From: Cytophagaceae bacterium | GTDB taxonomy: Bacteria > Bacteroidota > Bacteroidia > Cytophagales > Spirosomataceae | DNA: 64,000 nucleotides | Direction of reading: 5' to 3' | Assembly: GCA_947460975.1 (NCBI GenBank) | Contig: CANHGO010000004.1 | Coordinates: forward strand, 62,001 to 126,000 | Part shown: in pieces, positions 41,310 to 51,760 of the stretch | How the letters are laid out: the number at the start of each line of letters is the position of its first letter | Numbering within the stretch: the first letter of the stretch is position 1 | The notes under the pieces: generated by a model | Database searches by the model: none | What the model saw: only the letters and a program-made list of their open reading frames with translations | Told to the model about the DNA's origin: nothing | Translations under genes and position numbers: made by a program

Positions 41310-43454
41310 ATGAAAAATTTAGTATTCCTTTTTTTAATGGTTTTTAGTGCTCAAATTTTAGGTCAAGGCCTTCAATTTAAGTTTAATCAGGACATTAATG
41401 TTTCGAACAGCAAAGGGATATTTAAAAACGCATGGGCTGGGGGATTAAATGCAGTGCAATTTGCTCAGATTGATTTAAATGGGGATGGATTCGAAGATGT
41501 GGTGACATTTGACCGAACAAATCAAAAGGTATTTACCTATATAAATAAATCTGTGATAGGCGGGGCTGTTATGTTAGCCTATGATCCCCTCTTTGAAAAG
41601 TATTTCCCTTCTGTTGAAAATTGGCTCATTCTTTGTGATTATGATGGGGATAAACGGAAGGATCTTTTTACGTCAACTTCAGCCGGTGTTAAGGTATATC
41701 GAAATATATCAGTCGGATCCAATATCAAGTTTGAGGTGGTTTCAGAGGCACTGTTTAGTGAAGGATTTTCTGGTAAAATAAACTTGTATGTGGCCGCATC
41801 CGATATACCTGCCATCGGGGATTTAGATGGGGATGGAGATATCGATATTTTATCTTTTGAACCAGCCGGACATTACCTAGAATTTCATAAAAATATGTCA
41901 GTCGAGAAGACAGGCCAAATGGGATTGCAATTCCAAAAAGTAGGTGATTGTTGGGGTAATTTCATTCACAACGACTGCCGTGATATTTTATTTGGTGTTC
42001 CTTGCAATGCTTCTGGAAATTCGTCCATCGTGTCAAATAGTATATTTTCGCCTTATCAAACGATGCACACGGGCAACAGCTTAAGCTTATTGGATTTAAA
42101 TAAGGATGGAATTAAGGATTTGTTGTTTGGTCATGTGACTTGCCAAAACCTTGTTTATTTGCAAAATTTCGGGAGTCTTAATCAGGCTAATTTTTTGAAA
42201 GCTGATTTTGATTATCCGAATAAAAACCCTGTTTCGGTTCCTTCGTTTGCTGCTGCTTTTCCTTTGGATTTAAATGGGGATGGGCAAATGGAATTATTGA
42301 CTTCTACGAATGCTGCTGATCATGGCGGGTATATTCAGGATTTTCAAAACTCGGTTTCCTTATTTCAATTCGAAAAGGGTGATTGGGTATTGAAATCAAA
42401 AAATTTCTTGCAATCTGAAATGATAGACGTGGGAGAGGGTGCATCATGTGTTTGGTGGGATGGCGATCAAGATGGAGATTTAGATTTTTATGTAGGGAAT
42501 TCGGGAATTCGGGGTCCAACCGGCGTCCGTGCATCTATATTTTATTATGAAAATGTAGGTACTTATTTAAAACCTGAATTGATTTTCAAAACGGATGATT
42601 TTGGCGGGCTCTCTAAACTGATTCAAGGAACGGATTTTCAGTTGTCTTTAGGGGATCTTGTTTCTTCTGGTCGGCGCCAATTAATTATATCCATGCAAAC
42701 GTTTTTAGGTCCAGAAATAAGGTATTTTACTTCAAATAGCGCTGAAATAAATAAATATAATCTTCCGGGCATGTCAACAGGCGATCGGCCTTTATTTACG
42801 GATTGGAATCAAGATGCTAAGTTGGATTTATTGGTTTTAGAAAGAAGTGGGCGAATTCGAAGTTATGACGAGTCTTTTTCGAAAGTGCAGAATGCTGATT
42901 GGGGTGGTTTTTCTAAAAAAGTAGACTGGGTCTTACAATCATTTACTTTGGCGGATGCTGACCTAGATGGTAGATCGGATTTTATCGGAATTGATAAATT
43001 AGGTCGTTTACATGTGGGAATATTGGACCCGAAGACATCATTCATTCAATGGCAACCTGACGCCAATTTAGAGTCCTTTAATTTTGGTCAAAAGGCTACG
43101 GTATCTACATCTGATTGGAATCAAGATGGTTTAATGGATATAAATGTAGGCTTAGCTACGGGAGGCGTCCAGTTATTGCAAAATAAATTTAAGTCTGAAT
43201 TATCTACCAATATTGAAAATTCTTCGCTTCAGATTTGGCCAAACCCTGGTAAGGAATATGTTCAAATCATGGCGAATGAAAATGGTACGTATGAGCTATT
43301 TGATATTACGGGCAAAAAACTAATCGCTAATATTCAAATGGAGAAGCTCTATCCTGCTAGGTTGGACATATCTCAAATTCCAAGGGGTGTCTATTTTATA
43401 AAATTCACTTCTTCGAAAAACCAAATAAGCTTTAAGAAGTTGGTGCTTGATTAG
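41310..43454 (+). CDS. Secreted FG-GAP/VCBS-repeat protein with T9SS type A C-terminal sorting domain
   Basis: Signal peptide MKNLVFLFLMVFSAQILGQ; repeated DLNGDGFEDVVTFD / DLDGDGDIDILSFE / DLNKDGIKDLLFGH / DADLDGRSDFIGID; C-terminus LQIWPNPGKEYVQIMANENGTYELFDITGKKL...ISQIPRGVYFIKFTSSKNQISFKKLVLD. ATG 41310 replaces the ORF-track start inside murF. Confidence 0.9.
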   Translation: MKNLVFLFLMVFSAQILGQGLQFKFNQDINVSNSKGIFKNAWAGGLNAVQFAQIDLNGDGFEDVVTFDRTNQKVFTYINKSVIGGAVMLAYDPLFEKYFPSVENWLILCDYDGDKRKDLFTSTSAGVKVYRNISVGSNIKFEVVSEALFSEGFSGKINLYVAASDIPAIGDLDGDGDIDILSFEPAGHYLEFHKNMSVEKTGQMGLQFQKVGDCWGNFIHNDCRDILFGVPCNASGNSSIVSNSIFSPYQTMHTGNSLSLLDLNKDGIKDLLFGHVTCQNLVYLQNFGSLNQANFLKADFDYPNKNPVSVPSFAAAFPLDLNGDGQMELLTSTNAADHGGYIQDFQNSVSLFQFEKGDWVLKSKNFLQSEMIDVGEGASCVWWDGDQDGDLDFYVGNSGIRGPTGVRASIFYYENVGTYLKPELIFKTDDFGGLSKLIQGTDFQLSLGDLVSSGRRQLIISMQTFLGPEIRYFTSNSAEINKYNLPGMSTGDRPLFTDWNQDAKLDLLVLERSGRIRSYDESFSKVQNADWGGFSKKVDWVLQSFTLADADLDGRSDFIGIDKLGRLHVGILDPKTSFIQWQPDANLESFNFGQKATVSTSDWNQDGLMDINVGLATGGVQLLQNKFKSELSTNIENSSLQIWPNPGKEYVQIMANENGTYELFDITGKKLIANIQMEKLYPARLDISQIPRGVYFIKFTSSKNQISFKKLVLD

Positions 43455-44410
43455 AAAAATTTGGGGACTCCTAAAATAATTTGTCGGAGGCTGACGATGA
43501 TAATCACCATGCCGACTAATATCATCATGGATTTTACGGGAAGTTTGTTAGCTAGTTTGGCTGCTATAGGCGCAGCGACAACGCCGCCCAGAATTAGGCC
43601 AATGATCACTTGCCAATAGCCTAAACCAATAACCGTGAAAAAGGTGATGGAAGAGGCGAGCGAGACAAAAAACTCGGTTAAATTAACGCTGCCGATGGTA
43701 TATTTTGGATGTCTCCCTGATGCGATTAGTGTGGATGAAACGATGGGTCCCCATCCGCCACCACCGATCGAGTCAAGGTAACCCCCAAAAAGTGCAAGCA
43801 AGCCCACACGTTTGAGCTGGCGTTTTTCCATTCTTTTAATCAAAGCTTTTCGAATGATGATGACACCTAAAAACAAAGTATAAATAGACACGATAGGCTT
43901 AATATATGTAGAATACTCTTCCAGACTTGATAACACATAAGCCCCTAAAATAGCACCTATAACACCTGGAATAACTAATGTTTTAAATAATTTCGAATTA
44001 ACATTTCCGAATTTTAGGTGCATATAACCTGAGACACCGGAGGTAAATACTTCGGAGGCATGAACAGAGGCCGATGCTGCTGCAGGCGTTATGCCGACAG
44101 ACAATAAAAAGGTGGTTGCGGTAACCCCATAAGCCATACCAAGCGCGCCATCAATCATTTGGGCAATAAATCCACCGGCGATATAGTATAGAATTTCAGA
44201 GTTGACTGAATTAAAAATAGCGATTAAATTTTCTGTTGTGAGGTAGCTAAATAGGAGATGGCCAACGATCATTAGGCCTAATGCATTACTTAAATGGATG
44301 ATTATTTCAGTAACACTTCTTTCTCTTTTCCATATAATTTGTAAGGCCTTATAAAGGCTTGGAAACTTTCTGTTAAAATTACTTGGCTCACTGGGTAAAG
44401 ACATATTCAA
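43451..44410 (-). CDS. TauE/SafE-family sulfite exporter / permease
   Basis: Multi-TM; IAGGFIAQMIDGALGMAYGVTATTFLLSVGITPAAASASVHASEVFTSG; GGYLDSIGGGGWGPIVSSTLIASGRHPKYTIGSVNLTEFFVS. Confidence 0.88.
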   Translation of the reverse strand: MNMSLPSEPSNFNRKFPSLYKALQIIWKRERSVTEIIIHLSNALGLMIVGHLLFSYLTTENLIAIFNSVNSEILYYIAGGFIAQMIDGALGMAYGVTATTFLLSVGITPAAASASVHASEVFTSGVSGYMHLKFGNVNSKLFKTLVIPGVIGAILGAYVLSSLEEYSTYIKPIVSIYTLFLGVIIIRKALIKRMEKRQLKRVGLLALFGGYLDSIGGGGWGPIVSSTLIASGRHPKYTIGSVNLTEFFVSLASSITFFTVIGLGYWQVIIGLILGGVVAAPIAAKLANKLPVKSMMILVGMVIIIVSLRQIILGVPKFF

Positions 44411-44525
44411 ATTTTATTCTCTACAAAGCTAATAGACTTTACTTAATCTACCAATAAAGTAGAGTAAATATTTTTTAACAAAAAAGACTTAATTTGCGAG
44501 TTCTTTACATGATTATATAAATTTT

Positions 44526-47342
44526 ATGCGTTCAGAGTATCAGTTTCGTGAGATTGAGAAGCAATGGCAATCTTTTTGGGAAAAAAATGAAACATTCAAA
44601 TCTCAAATAAATAAAAACAAACCCAAGTATTTCGTACTTGACATGTTTCCGTATCCATCGGGTGCTGGATTGCATGTGGGGCATCCGCTGGGTTATATCG
44701 CGTCCGACATTATATCGCGTTATAAAAGGCTAATGGGATTTGAAGTTTTGCATCCCATGGGTTTTGATTCTTTTGGTTTGCCGGCAGAACAATATGCGAT
44801 TCAGACGGGTCAACACCCTGCTGTGACTACTGAAAATAATATTTCAAAATATATCGAGCAACTGAAGAACATGGGTTTTTCTTTTGATTGGTCGCGCGAA
44901 GTGAGGACTTCTGATGCTTCCTATTACAAGTGGACACAGTGGATTTTCATGAAGTTATTTAATTCATGGTATAATCAGGAAACAGACAAGGCAGAGTCGA
45001 TTGACACCTTGATTGAGATTTTAAATAAAAAGGGTTCTGTGAATCTGCGGGCTGTTTGTGATGAGGAATTATCTAGAATAACAGCTGACGAGTGGAATTC
45101 CTATTCTGAAGAAGAAAAATATAAATATACACTGGGCTTTCGACTAGCTTATTTAGATGATTCGGTGGTGAATTGGTGTCCTGCCATGGGCACTGTTTTG
45201 GCTAATGATGAGGTTAAAGATGGTTTTTCTGAGCGCGGTGGCTATCCTGTTGAGCAGAAAAAAATGCGCCAATGGTCCATGAGAATCACCGCTTATGCAG
45301 ATCGATTATTGACGGGTTTAGATGAGGTTGATTGGTCGGATTCCATTAAGGAGCAACAAAGGAATTGGATTGGAAAGTCAATAGGTGCTGAGGTTACTTT
45401 TGATATTGAAAATGTCGAAGACAAAAAAATCAAAGTCTTTACCACTAGGGTTGATACGATTTATGGGGTTTCTTTTATGGTGTTAGCCCCTGAGCATGAA
45501 TGGGTTGACTCACTAACAACTCCAGAGCAAAAATCAGCTGTGGCTGAATATGTAAAATGGACTCAATCGAGGTCGGAGTTGGATCGCGTTTCTGAGGTTA
45601 AGCAAATTTCTGGCGTATTTACGGGAACCTATGTCATTAATCCGGTTAATAATGAGCGCGTACCTTTGTATTTAGCCGATTATGTGTTGGCCGGATATGG
45701 AACAGGTGCTGTTATGGGTGTGCCGTCTGGGGACCAGCGTGATTGGAATTTTGCTACTCATTTTGATTTACCTATTATTCCTATTTTAGATGCCCAAAAA
45801 GGAATCGAAAAACAGGCTGATGCGACTAAAGAGGGACATTATATTAATTCCGGAATTATTAATGGGTTAACTTATAAGGAAGCTACAAACACGTTAGTTT
45901 CATGGTTGGAGCAGCGCGGTATTGGGAAGGGAAAGATTCAATATCGAATGCGAAATGCTGTTTTTTCTCGCCAACGATATTGGGGGGAACCGGTTCCGGT
46001 TTATTTTAAACCAACGACCCAAGGTGAATTGTTGCCATACTTAATCGATGAATCAGAATTGCCTTTAGAGTTGCCCAAAATAGATAAATATTTACCAACT
46101 GAAACGGGCGAACCACCTTTGGGGCGTGCATCTGCTGACTGGAAATATAAAAATCAATATGATTACGAGTGGTCTACGATGCCTGGTTGGGCTGGTTCTT
46201 CTTGGTACTGGTACCGTTATATGGATGCTCAAAACAAAGAAGAATTTGCTTCTAAAGAAGCAGTAGACTATTGGAAAGCGGTTGATTTATATATTGGTGG
46301 TTCAGAACATGCGACAGGGCACTTACTTTACAGCCGCTTTTGGAATAAATTCTTAAAGGATTTAGGGTTGGTGAATGAAGAAGAGTTTGCGAAAAAATTG
46401 ATCAATCAAGGAATGATCCAAGGTAGATCCAATTTTGTCTATCGATTAAAGGATTCTGAAAAGGTCACTTTTGTTTCATTTGGGTTAAAGGATAAATATC
46501 AAGTTGCTGCATTACATGTGGATGTAAACATTGTCGAGAATGATGTTTTAGATATAAAAGCATTCAAAAAATCTAGAAATGATGTGCCTGATGATGCGGA
46601 ATTTATCCTGGAAGCGGGTAAATATGTATGCGGTTGGGAAGTTGAAAAAATGTCTAAATCCAAATATAATGTCGTAAATCCAGATGATTTAATTGCTAAA
46701 TATGGGGCTGACACTTTACGTGTGTATGAAATGTTTTTGGGCCCATTAGAGCAATTTAAACCTTGGAATACGAATTCAATTTCTGGGTCGCATAACTTTT
46801 TGAGGAAGGTGTGGCGATTGTTTTTTGACGAAAATACACAGGTAAATAAGTTGGTAGATGAAGCGGCTTCTGCCGATGAACTACGTGTGCTTCATACCGC
46901 AATTAGAAAAGTGAAAGATGATCTAGATCGATTCTCTTTTAATACAGTAGTTTCAACGCTAATGATTTGTGTGAATGATTTAGGCCAACTAAAATGCCAT
47001 AAAAAATCTGTTTTGAGGGAGTTGTTAATTTTACTTTCTCCTTACGCTCCCCACATTGCAGAGGAATTATGGGTAGCATTAGGAGAATTACCGGGCCAAA
47101 TATCCTATGCTAAATTCCCGGAATTCAATCCCTCTTTTTTAAACGAAGATTCATTTAAATACCCGATTTCTTTTAACGGAAAAGTTAAATTAACGTTGGA
47201 TTTCTCTAGCTCTGCTTCTCCAAATGAAATAGAAGCAGGAGTTTTGGCGAACGAACAGGTAATTAAAATTTTAGCAGGAGTTTCTCCTTCTAAGGTCATT
47301 GTCGTTCCTAAGCGAATCGTTAATATCGTATTGGGAAAATAG
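44526..47342 (+). CDS. leuS: Leucine--tRNA ligase
   Basis: DMFPYPSGAGLHVGHPLGYIASDI (HIGH), HPMGFDSFGLPAEQYAI, PSGDQRDWNFAT (editing), KMSKSKYNVVNPDDLIAKYGADTLRVYEMFLGPL. Confidence 0.96.
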   Translation: MRSEYQFREIEKQWQSFWEKNETFKSQINKNKPKYFVLDMFPYPSGAGLHVGHPLGYIASDIISRYKRLMGFEVLHPMGFDSFGLPAEQYAIQTGQHPAVTTENNISKYIEQLKNMGFSFDWSREVRTSDASYYKWTQWIFMKLFNSWYNQETDKAESIDTLIEILNKKGSVNLRAVCDEELSRITADEWNSYSEEEKYKYTLGFRLAYLDDSVVNWCPAMGTVLANDEVKDGFSERGGYPVEQKKMRQWSMRITAYADRLLTGLDEVDWSDSIKEQQRNWIGKSIGAEVTFDIENVEDKKIKVFTTRVDTIYGVSFMVLAPEHEWVDSLTTPEQKSAVAEYVKWTQSRSELDRVSEVKQISGVFTGTYVINPVNNERVPLYLADYVLAGYGTGAVMGVPSGDQRDWNFATHFDLPIIPILDAQKGIEKQADATKEGHYINSGIINGLTYKEATNTLVSWLEQRGIGKGKIQYRMRNAVFSRQRYWGEPVPVYFKPTTQGELLPYLIDESELPLELPKIDKYLPTETGEPPLGRASADWKYKNQYDYEWSTMPGWAGSSWYWYRYMDAQNKEEFASKEAVDYWKAVDLYIGGSEHATGHLLYSRFWNKFLKDLGLVNEEEFAKKLINQGMIQGRSNFVYRLKDSEKVTFVSFGLKDKYQVAALHVDVNIVENDVLDIKAFKKSRNDVPDDAEFILEAGKYVCGWEVEKMSKSKYNVVNPDDLIAKYGADTLRVYEMFLGPLEQFKPWNTNSISGSHNFLRKVWRLFFDENTQVNKLVDEAASADELRVLHTAIRKVKDDLDRFSFNTVVSTLMICVNDLGQLKCHKKSVLRELLILLSPYAPHIAEELWVALGELPGQISYAKFPEFNPSFLNEDSFKYPISFNGKVKLTLDFSSSASPNEIEAGVLANEQVIKILAGVSPSKVIVVPKRIVNIVLGK

Positions 47343-47354
47343 TTTAAACCTGAG

Positions 47355-47810
47355 TTATTTGGCTAAAAGCATTTCTAATGCTTTCAAAAAAGTAATAATG
47401 AAAGCTAATAGGCCAATGCTCCATTTCATAGATTTATGTATGGCCATTTGAATTTCAAATCTGAGCTCCATTTTAAATTCATTAAACTGTGCAATTAATG
47501 AATCGATTTTGGCATCTAAGCGAGATTCTAATGCGTCAAATTTGGTTTCTAATACTTCAAATTTATTCTCTAGACCTGTAAACTTAGTTTCCAATTGCTT
47601 GAAATCAGTCTTTAAACTAGCGACATCTCCTACGACTTCGTCTAATCTGAGGTCTAAATGATTAATGTGATTAAACTGAGATTTTAATAATAGGGTGTTT
47701 ACATCTTCTCCGTTTAGGCCTTCGCCCCGACTGAATCGCTCCTCAATTTCTGTTAATTTTGGTTGGATCATTTCCAGCAGCATATCTTCAATTTTAGATT
47801 TATGATTCAT
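47355..47810 (-). CDS. Small coiled-coil protein with C-terminal TM segment
   Basis: Heptad-like repeats (LETKFTGLENKFEVLETKFDALESRLDAKIDSLIAQF) followed by hydrophobic WSIGLLAFIITFLKALEMLL. Confidence 0.7.
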   Translation of the reverse strand: MNHKSKIEDMLLEMIQPKLTEIEERFSRGEGLNGEDVNTLLLKSQFNHINHLDLRLDEVVGDVASLKTDFKQLETKFTGLENKFEVLETKFDALESRLDAKIDSLIAQFNEFKMELRFEIQMAIHKSMKWSIGLLAFIITFLKALEMLLAK

Positions 47811-47905
47811 TAGTTTTATGGGTTAGGTATTTTAGATTTTATTCTTCGCAAGGTATAGAGATTGCATTAATTTGCAACCTAATTTGAAACAAACAAACTG
47901 ATTTT

Positions 47906-50215
47906 TTAAAATTCTAATTGTGAGCTAATGATGGGAATTAGGGGTAAGGCATACCGATAGGATAGGCCCTTTATATTTGAATCATACCGTTCCTCGATGA
48001 TGTTATTCGTATTAAAAATATTTTGAAGATCCATCCTGAAAGACCACGTATGATTCAACTTATTAATGCGATAGGCCAAAGAAAAATCGTATCGTTCAAA
48101 ATTTGGATATTGAGATTCAAACGCTTTTGCTGGTACAGTAACCGTTGTATTCCTTTTGATAGACTCTGCTAAATTGATGGGTGTATATCGGTTTCCACCT
48201 CTTAACAGATATCTTACGTTGACCGAAAGTGACTTTTGTTTCGCTAATGTAAAGTCTTTGCCCACCAAAATATTTCCCGCAAATAGGTTGTTAAATTGAG
48301 TATTTCGCCACACTAAATCCTTATTTTGAAACTTAGAGTCAAAGAGTGAAGCGGTAATTAAATAGTAAAAATTATCCGCTAAAAATCTTTCCAATGTCAA
48401 TTCTATCCCCTTATTAATCCCCTTTCCCGTATTTTCAAGCACTTGGCCAGGGATACCAGAGGTATAATTGACCAATGAAAATAATCCTTTCTTTGTCGTG
48501 TCTATAGGTACTTGATTTATGTTTTGGATGTAGGCCTCAACTTTCAGTCGAGTATTTTCTCCGATTCTTTGGTCATACGAAACCACTTGGTGTAGGGCCT
48601 GCGATGGTGCAATGTTTTTATTAGGCTGCACAAAACTTCCATTAGGCAAATATCTTTTAAAAAGATAGGTGGATATAGGCTCAATGCGTGAATGCCAACC
48701 AATCCCCACCCCAAATCTACCTCCCGAATGATTGTCGATCGAAATGGCCATTCGAGGCTCTATGGCCTTGGATTGATTCAGTTCAAATTGGTATGCATGA
48801 AGCCCAAAAGTAGTTTGAAAGGCCGGTGTCCACTTTTTTATAATCTGCCCAAACTGTTGGATGTAATACGTGTAATTCGATTCATTCAAGTAATTCACTA
48901 TTTTTTTACCATCCCAACGATCATCTATGAGCTCAAAAGATAATTGGCTTATATTCAATCCAAATTTTGCCGTCAAGCTGGCATTCCATTTATGGATATA
49001 GGTAGCGTTCAACCGTACATTAGGGTAGCGATATAGTTGATCTCTGGTGGTTTTCCATGCATTCGAAATGATTTCAATTTTGCTCACATTTGCAGATTCA
49101 GTTGTTAAGGCCAAAACAGTGGAAAGATGACCTTTTTTGAAGGGTAATTTATAGGATAATCCAAACGCCCCCATGGCACTTTTTGAGTAATCCTTGGACG
49201 TCGATTTCTCATCTTCCGTATCATTCGCTCCCGCTAACCCCCAAAACGTAAGAAGCCCAGCTTTTTTCAAAGGAATATCGATCGTGTAATTTAAATCTCG
49301 ATAAGCAGGCTTAAAGTTCCCTGAATTGATGTTAATTAATCCCGATTTTAATAGCAACTCTAACGTTGAATATCTAGCTCCGGCCCGATAGGAGCCGCCA
49401 TTTTTGCAAATGGGCCCTTCGGAGGCCAAATCGATTCCAACCACCGATAATTGCGCCATCCATTCTCTTTTCTCATTATTCCCTCTTCGGAATCGTAGGT
49501 CGAATACACCGGAGGAGGCATTTCCATATTCCGCAGGGAAAGCACCCGACATAAAATCTGAGTTGGCCAAGCTAGTCGAATTAATCATCGATATGATTCC
49601 ACTGGTGGAGCCTTGTCCATCTCCAAAATGATTTGGATTTGGAATTTCGATCCCTTCCATCCTCCACAATAATCCTTTTGGTGAATTCCCACGAATGATA
49701 ATCTCATTGTTTTGATCCGATCCTGCATTCGTTACCCCTGCAAAGTTTAAGGCCATGCGAGCCGGATCCTGAAATCCTCCAGCATATCTATTGGCTTCTG
49801 TGACTGAGAATTGGCGTGTACTAACCATAGCCATTTCATTTTTTGCCCGGTCTTTTGCTCGCTCGGAAACCACGACCACTTCACGTAAAAATTGGGGTGC
49901 TTCTTCTAACTCAACAGGTAAATTGATCTCTTTTCCACTCCTAAGCTCCAAATTGGGAATACTTAGTGGCGCATAACCTAACCTCGAAAATGAAATACTA
50001 TATCGGCCTAATGGAATCTTATGAAAATAAAATCGGCCAAGGCTATCACTGAAGCTGATGTGATTACCAGGAACTAATTTGACTGTCACATTAGATAGAA
50101 GTTCTAATGTTTGCTTATCTGCAATCTTTCCTCGGATGGTTTGCTCAAGATTTTGAGCAAAACCTACGTGAAAAATACTCAAACAAAAAACGAGGATGAT
50201 TGTGGTACGAATCAT
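47906..50215 (-). CDS. TonB-dependent receptor with N-terminal carboxypeptidase-like regulatory domain
   Basis: Signal peptide; IRGKIADKQTLELLSNVTVKLVPGNHISFSDSLGRFYFHKIPLGRYSISFSRLGYAP; plug region NEIIIRGNSPKGLLWRMEGIEIPNPNHF; long beta-barrel. Confidence 0.9.
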   Translation of the reverse strand: MIRTTIILVFCLSIFHVGFAQNLEQTIRGKIADKQTLELLSNVTVKLVPGNHISFSDSLGRFYFHKIPLGRYSISFSRLGYAPLSIPNLELRSGKEINLPVELEEAPQFLREVVVVSERAKDRAKNEMAMVSTRQFSVTEANRYAGGFQDPARMALNFAGVTNAGSDQNNEIIIRGNSPKGLLWRMEGIEIPNPNHFGDGQGSTSGIISMINSTSLANSDFMSGAFPAEYGNASSGVFDLRFRRGNNEKREWMAQLSVVGIDLASEGPICKNGGSYRAGARYSTLELLLKSGLININSGNFKPAYRDLNYTIDIPLKKAGLLTFWGLAGANDTEDEKSTSKDYSKSAMGAFGLSYKLPFKKGHLSTVLALTTESANVSKIEIISNAWKTTRDQLYRYPNVRLNATYIHKWNASLTAKFGLNISQLSFELIDDRWDGKKIVNYLNESNYTYYIQQFGQIIKKWTPAFQTTFGLHAYQFELNQSKAIEPRMAISIDNHSGGRFGVGIGWHSRIEPISTYLFKRYLPNGSFVQPNKNIAPSQALHQVVSYDQRIGENTRLKVEAYIQNINQVPIDTTKKGLFSLVNYTSGIPGQVLENTGKGINKGIELTLERFLADNFYYLITASLFDSKFQNKDLVWRNTQFNNLFAGNILVGKDFTLAKQKSLSVNVRYLLRGGNRYTPINLAESIKRNTTVTVPAKAFESQYPNFERYDFSLAYRINKLNHTWSFRMDLQNIFNTNNIIEERYDSNIKGLSYRYALPLIPIISSQLEF

Positions 50216-50256
50216 GTTGAACCGATTTTTGATTCGAAGATTTAAAAATGAATGGC

Positions 50257-51756
50257 TTATCTTTTTTTATAACCTTTGATTTCTTGTAGCAAATTTCTAA
50301 GCTCTTTCACTTTTTCTTGATTCGTTTCAAAAACGTCATTGGCTTCTTTGGGGTCACTCTTTAAATTATATAATTGGCCATTCACTCCCTCTTTTATCTG
50401 TTCGATTTTTTGTGGTTCTGTGAATCCTCCAGATCCAAGTCCTTCAATTAACTTCCAATCTCCTTTTCGAACCGTAAAATATCCGATTGACGATGAGACA
50501 ACAATTCCTGGCTGTCCTTTTACCTCTTGTGCTTGGCCTTTTAGAATTGGCATAATGCTGTAAGTGTCTTCTGAAGTGGCTTTAATGCCTGTCAGATCAC
50601 TACACGTGGCTAATAAATTAGCTAAGCTGGTGGTGGCATTTGATGTGGTATTTGCTTTTACCTGAGCGGGCCAACGAACGAAAAAGGGAATTCGATGTCC
50701 TCCCTCATAAGCATCGCCTTTCATTCCCCTAAATTCACCTGCCGATGTATGATTGAATTTTTCAATGTAATCAGCACGCCAATATGGACCATTGTCACTA
50801 GCAAATATGACGATCGTATTTTTAGCGATCCCTGACTTTTCCAATTGTTTCAAAACCGCACCTACGGACGCATCTACTTGTTGGACAAAATCGCCATATT
50901 CTCCCGCCCCAGATTTACCGACATACTCTGGATTTGGCATCCATGGCGTATGTGGCGCGGCTAATGGAAGGTATAAAAAGAATGGTTTTTCTCCTTTTTG
51001 GTTTTCAATAAATTGGTTTGCTTTCTCAATAAATCGAGGTAATACTTGATGAAAATCAAAAGAAGGAGACATTTTTCCTTCTCGCCAAAAGGGTCCCGAA
51101 TACCCTTTTTCCATTTTATTTCCCGCGGTATACGCCGTAGGAAGTTCCTCAACTTGTTGATTTTCTACATACAAATAAGGGGGCATGTCCAGCGAAGCTG
51201 GTAAGATATACGAATAATCAAATCCAGCTGATTTTGGCCCCGCCGTTGCCGGTTTAGTAAAATCGATGATTTCTGGATTTAATTCAGTCTTTATACCTAG
51301 CTCTTTTTCATTTAATAGCGCTTCATTTCCAGATTTTAAAGTCCAGTCTAGCCCCAAATGCCATTTGCCAATCACCCCTGTGGAATATCCCGCTTGTGAA
51401 AGCAATTTCGCAACGGTTTGTTGGTCAGTGTCGATCAAAGAACGACTATATCCTCTTAAAACCCCCACAGGCAATTTACTTCTAAATGGATATCGGCCAG
51501 TTAAAATGGCGTATCTAGTGGGCGTGCAAACGCCAGAAGCTGAATGCGCATCCGTAAATCGCATACCCTGAAGGGCGATTTGATCGATATTAGGTGTCTT
51601 GATTTTCCCTTTGGGATTATTAATTGAAACATCGCCGTAGCCTAAATCATCCGCTAAAATATAAATGATATTGGGTAATTTCTCTTTCTTGCTTTGACCC
51701 AATAAGCCAGATGAAATGGTCAATAAACAAATGATTATTAGAGATAATTTCTTCAT
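50257..51756 (-). CDS. Sulfatase (arylsulfatase-type, Cys-type)
   Basis: PNIIYILADDLGYGDVS; SASGVCTPTRYAILTGRYPFR (C-x-P-x-R); GVIGKWHLG; SDNGPYW. Signal peptide. Confidence 0.93.
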   Translation of the reverse strand: MKKLSLIIICLLTISSGLLGQSKKEKLPNIIYILADDLGYGDVSINNPKGKIKTPNIDQIALQGMRFTDAHSASGVCTPTRYAILTGRYPFRSKLPVGVLRGYSRSLIDTDQQTVAKLLSQAGYSTGVIGKWHLGLDWTLKSGNEALLNEKELGIKTELNPEIIDFTKPATAGPKSAGFDYSYILPASLDMPPYLYVENQQVEELPTAYTAGNKMEKGYSGPFWREGKMSPSFDFHQVLPRFIEKANQFIENQKGEKPFFLYLPLAAPHTPWMPNPEYVGKSGAGEYGDFVQQVDASVGAVLKQLEKSGIAKNTIVIFASDNGPYWRADYIEKFNHTSAGEFRGMKGDAYEGGHRIPFFVRWPAQVKANTTSNATTSLANLLATCSDLTGIKATSEDTYSIMPILKGQAQEVKGQPGIVVSSSIGYFTVRKGDWKLIEGLGSGGFTEPQKIEQIKEGVNGQLYNLKSDPKEANDVFETNQEKVKELRNLLQEIKGYKKR

Positions 51757-51760
51757 AACA

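Noticed and set aside
44490-44525. Candidate TAnnTTTG promoter upstream of leuS (ttaatttgcg)
   Set aside because: The spacing inside the element is one base short (TAATTTG) and there is no TTTG at the right upstream distance.
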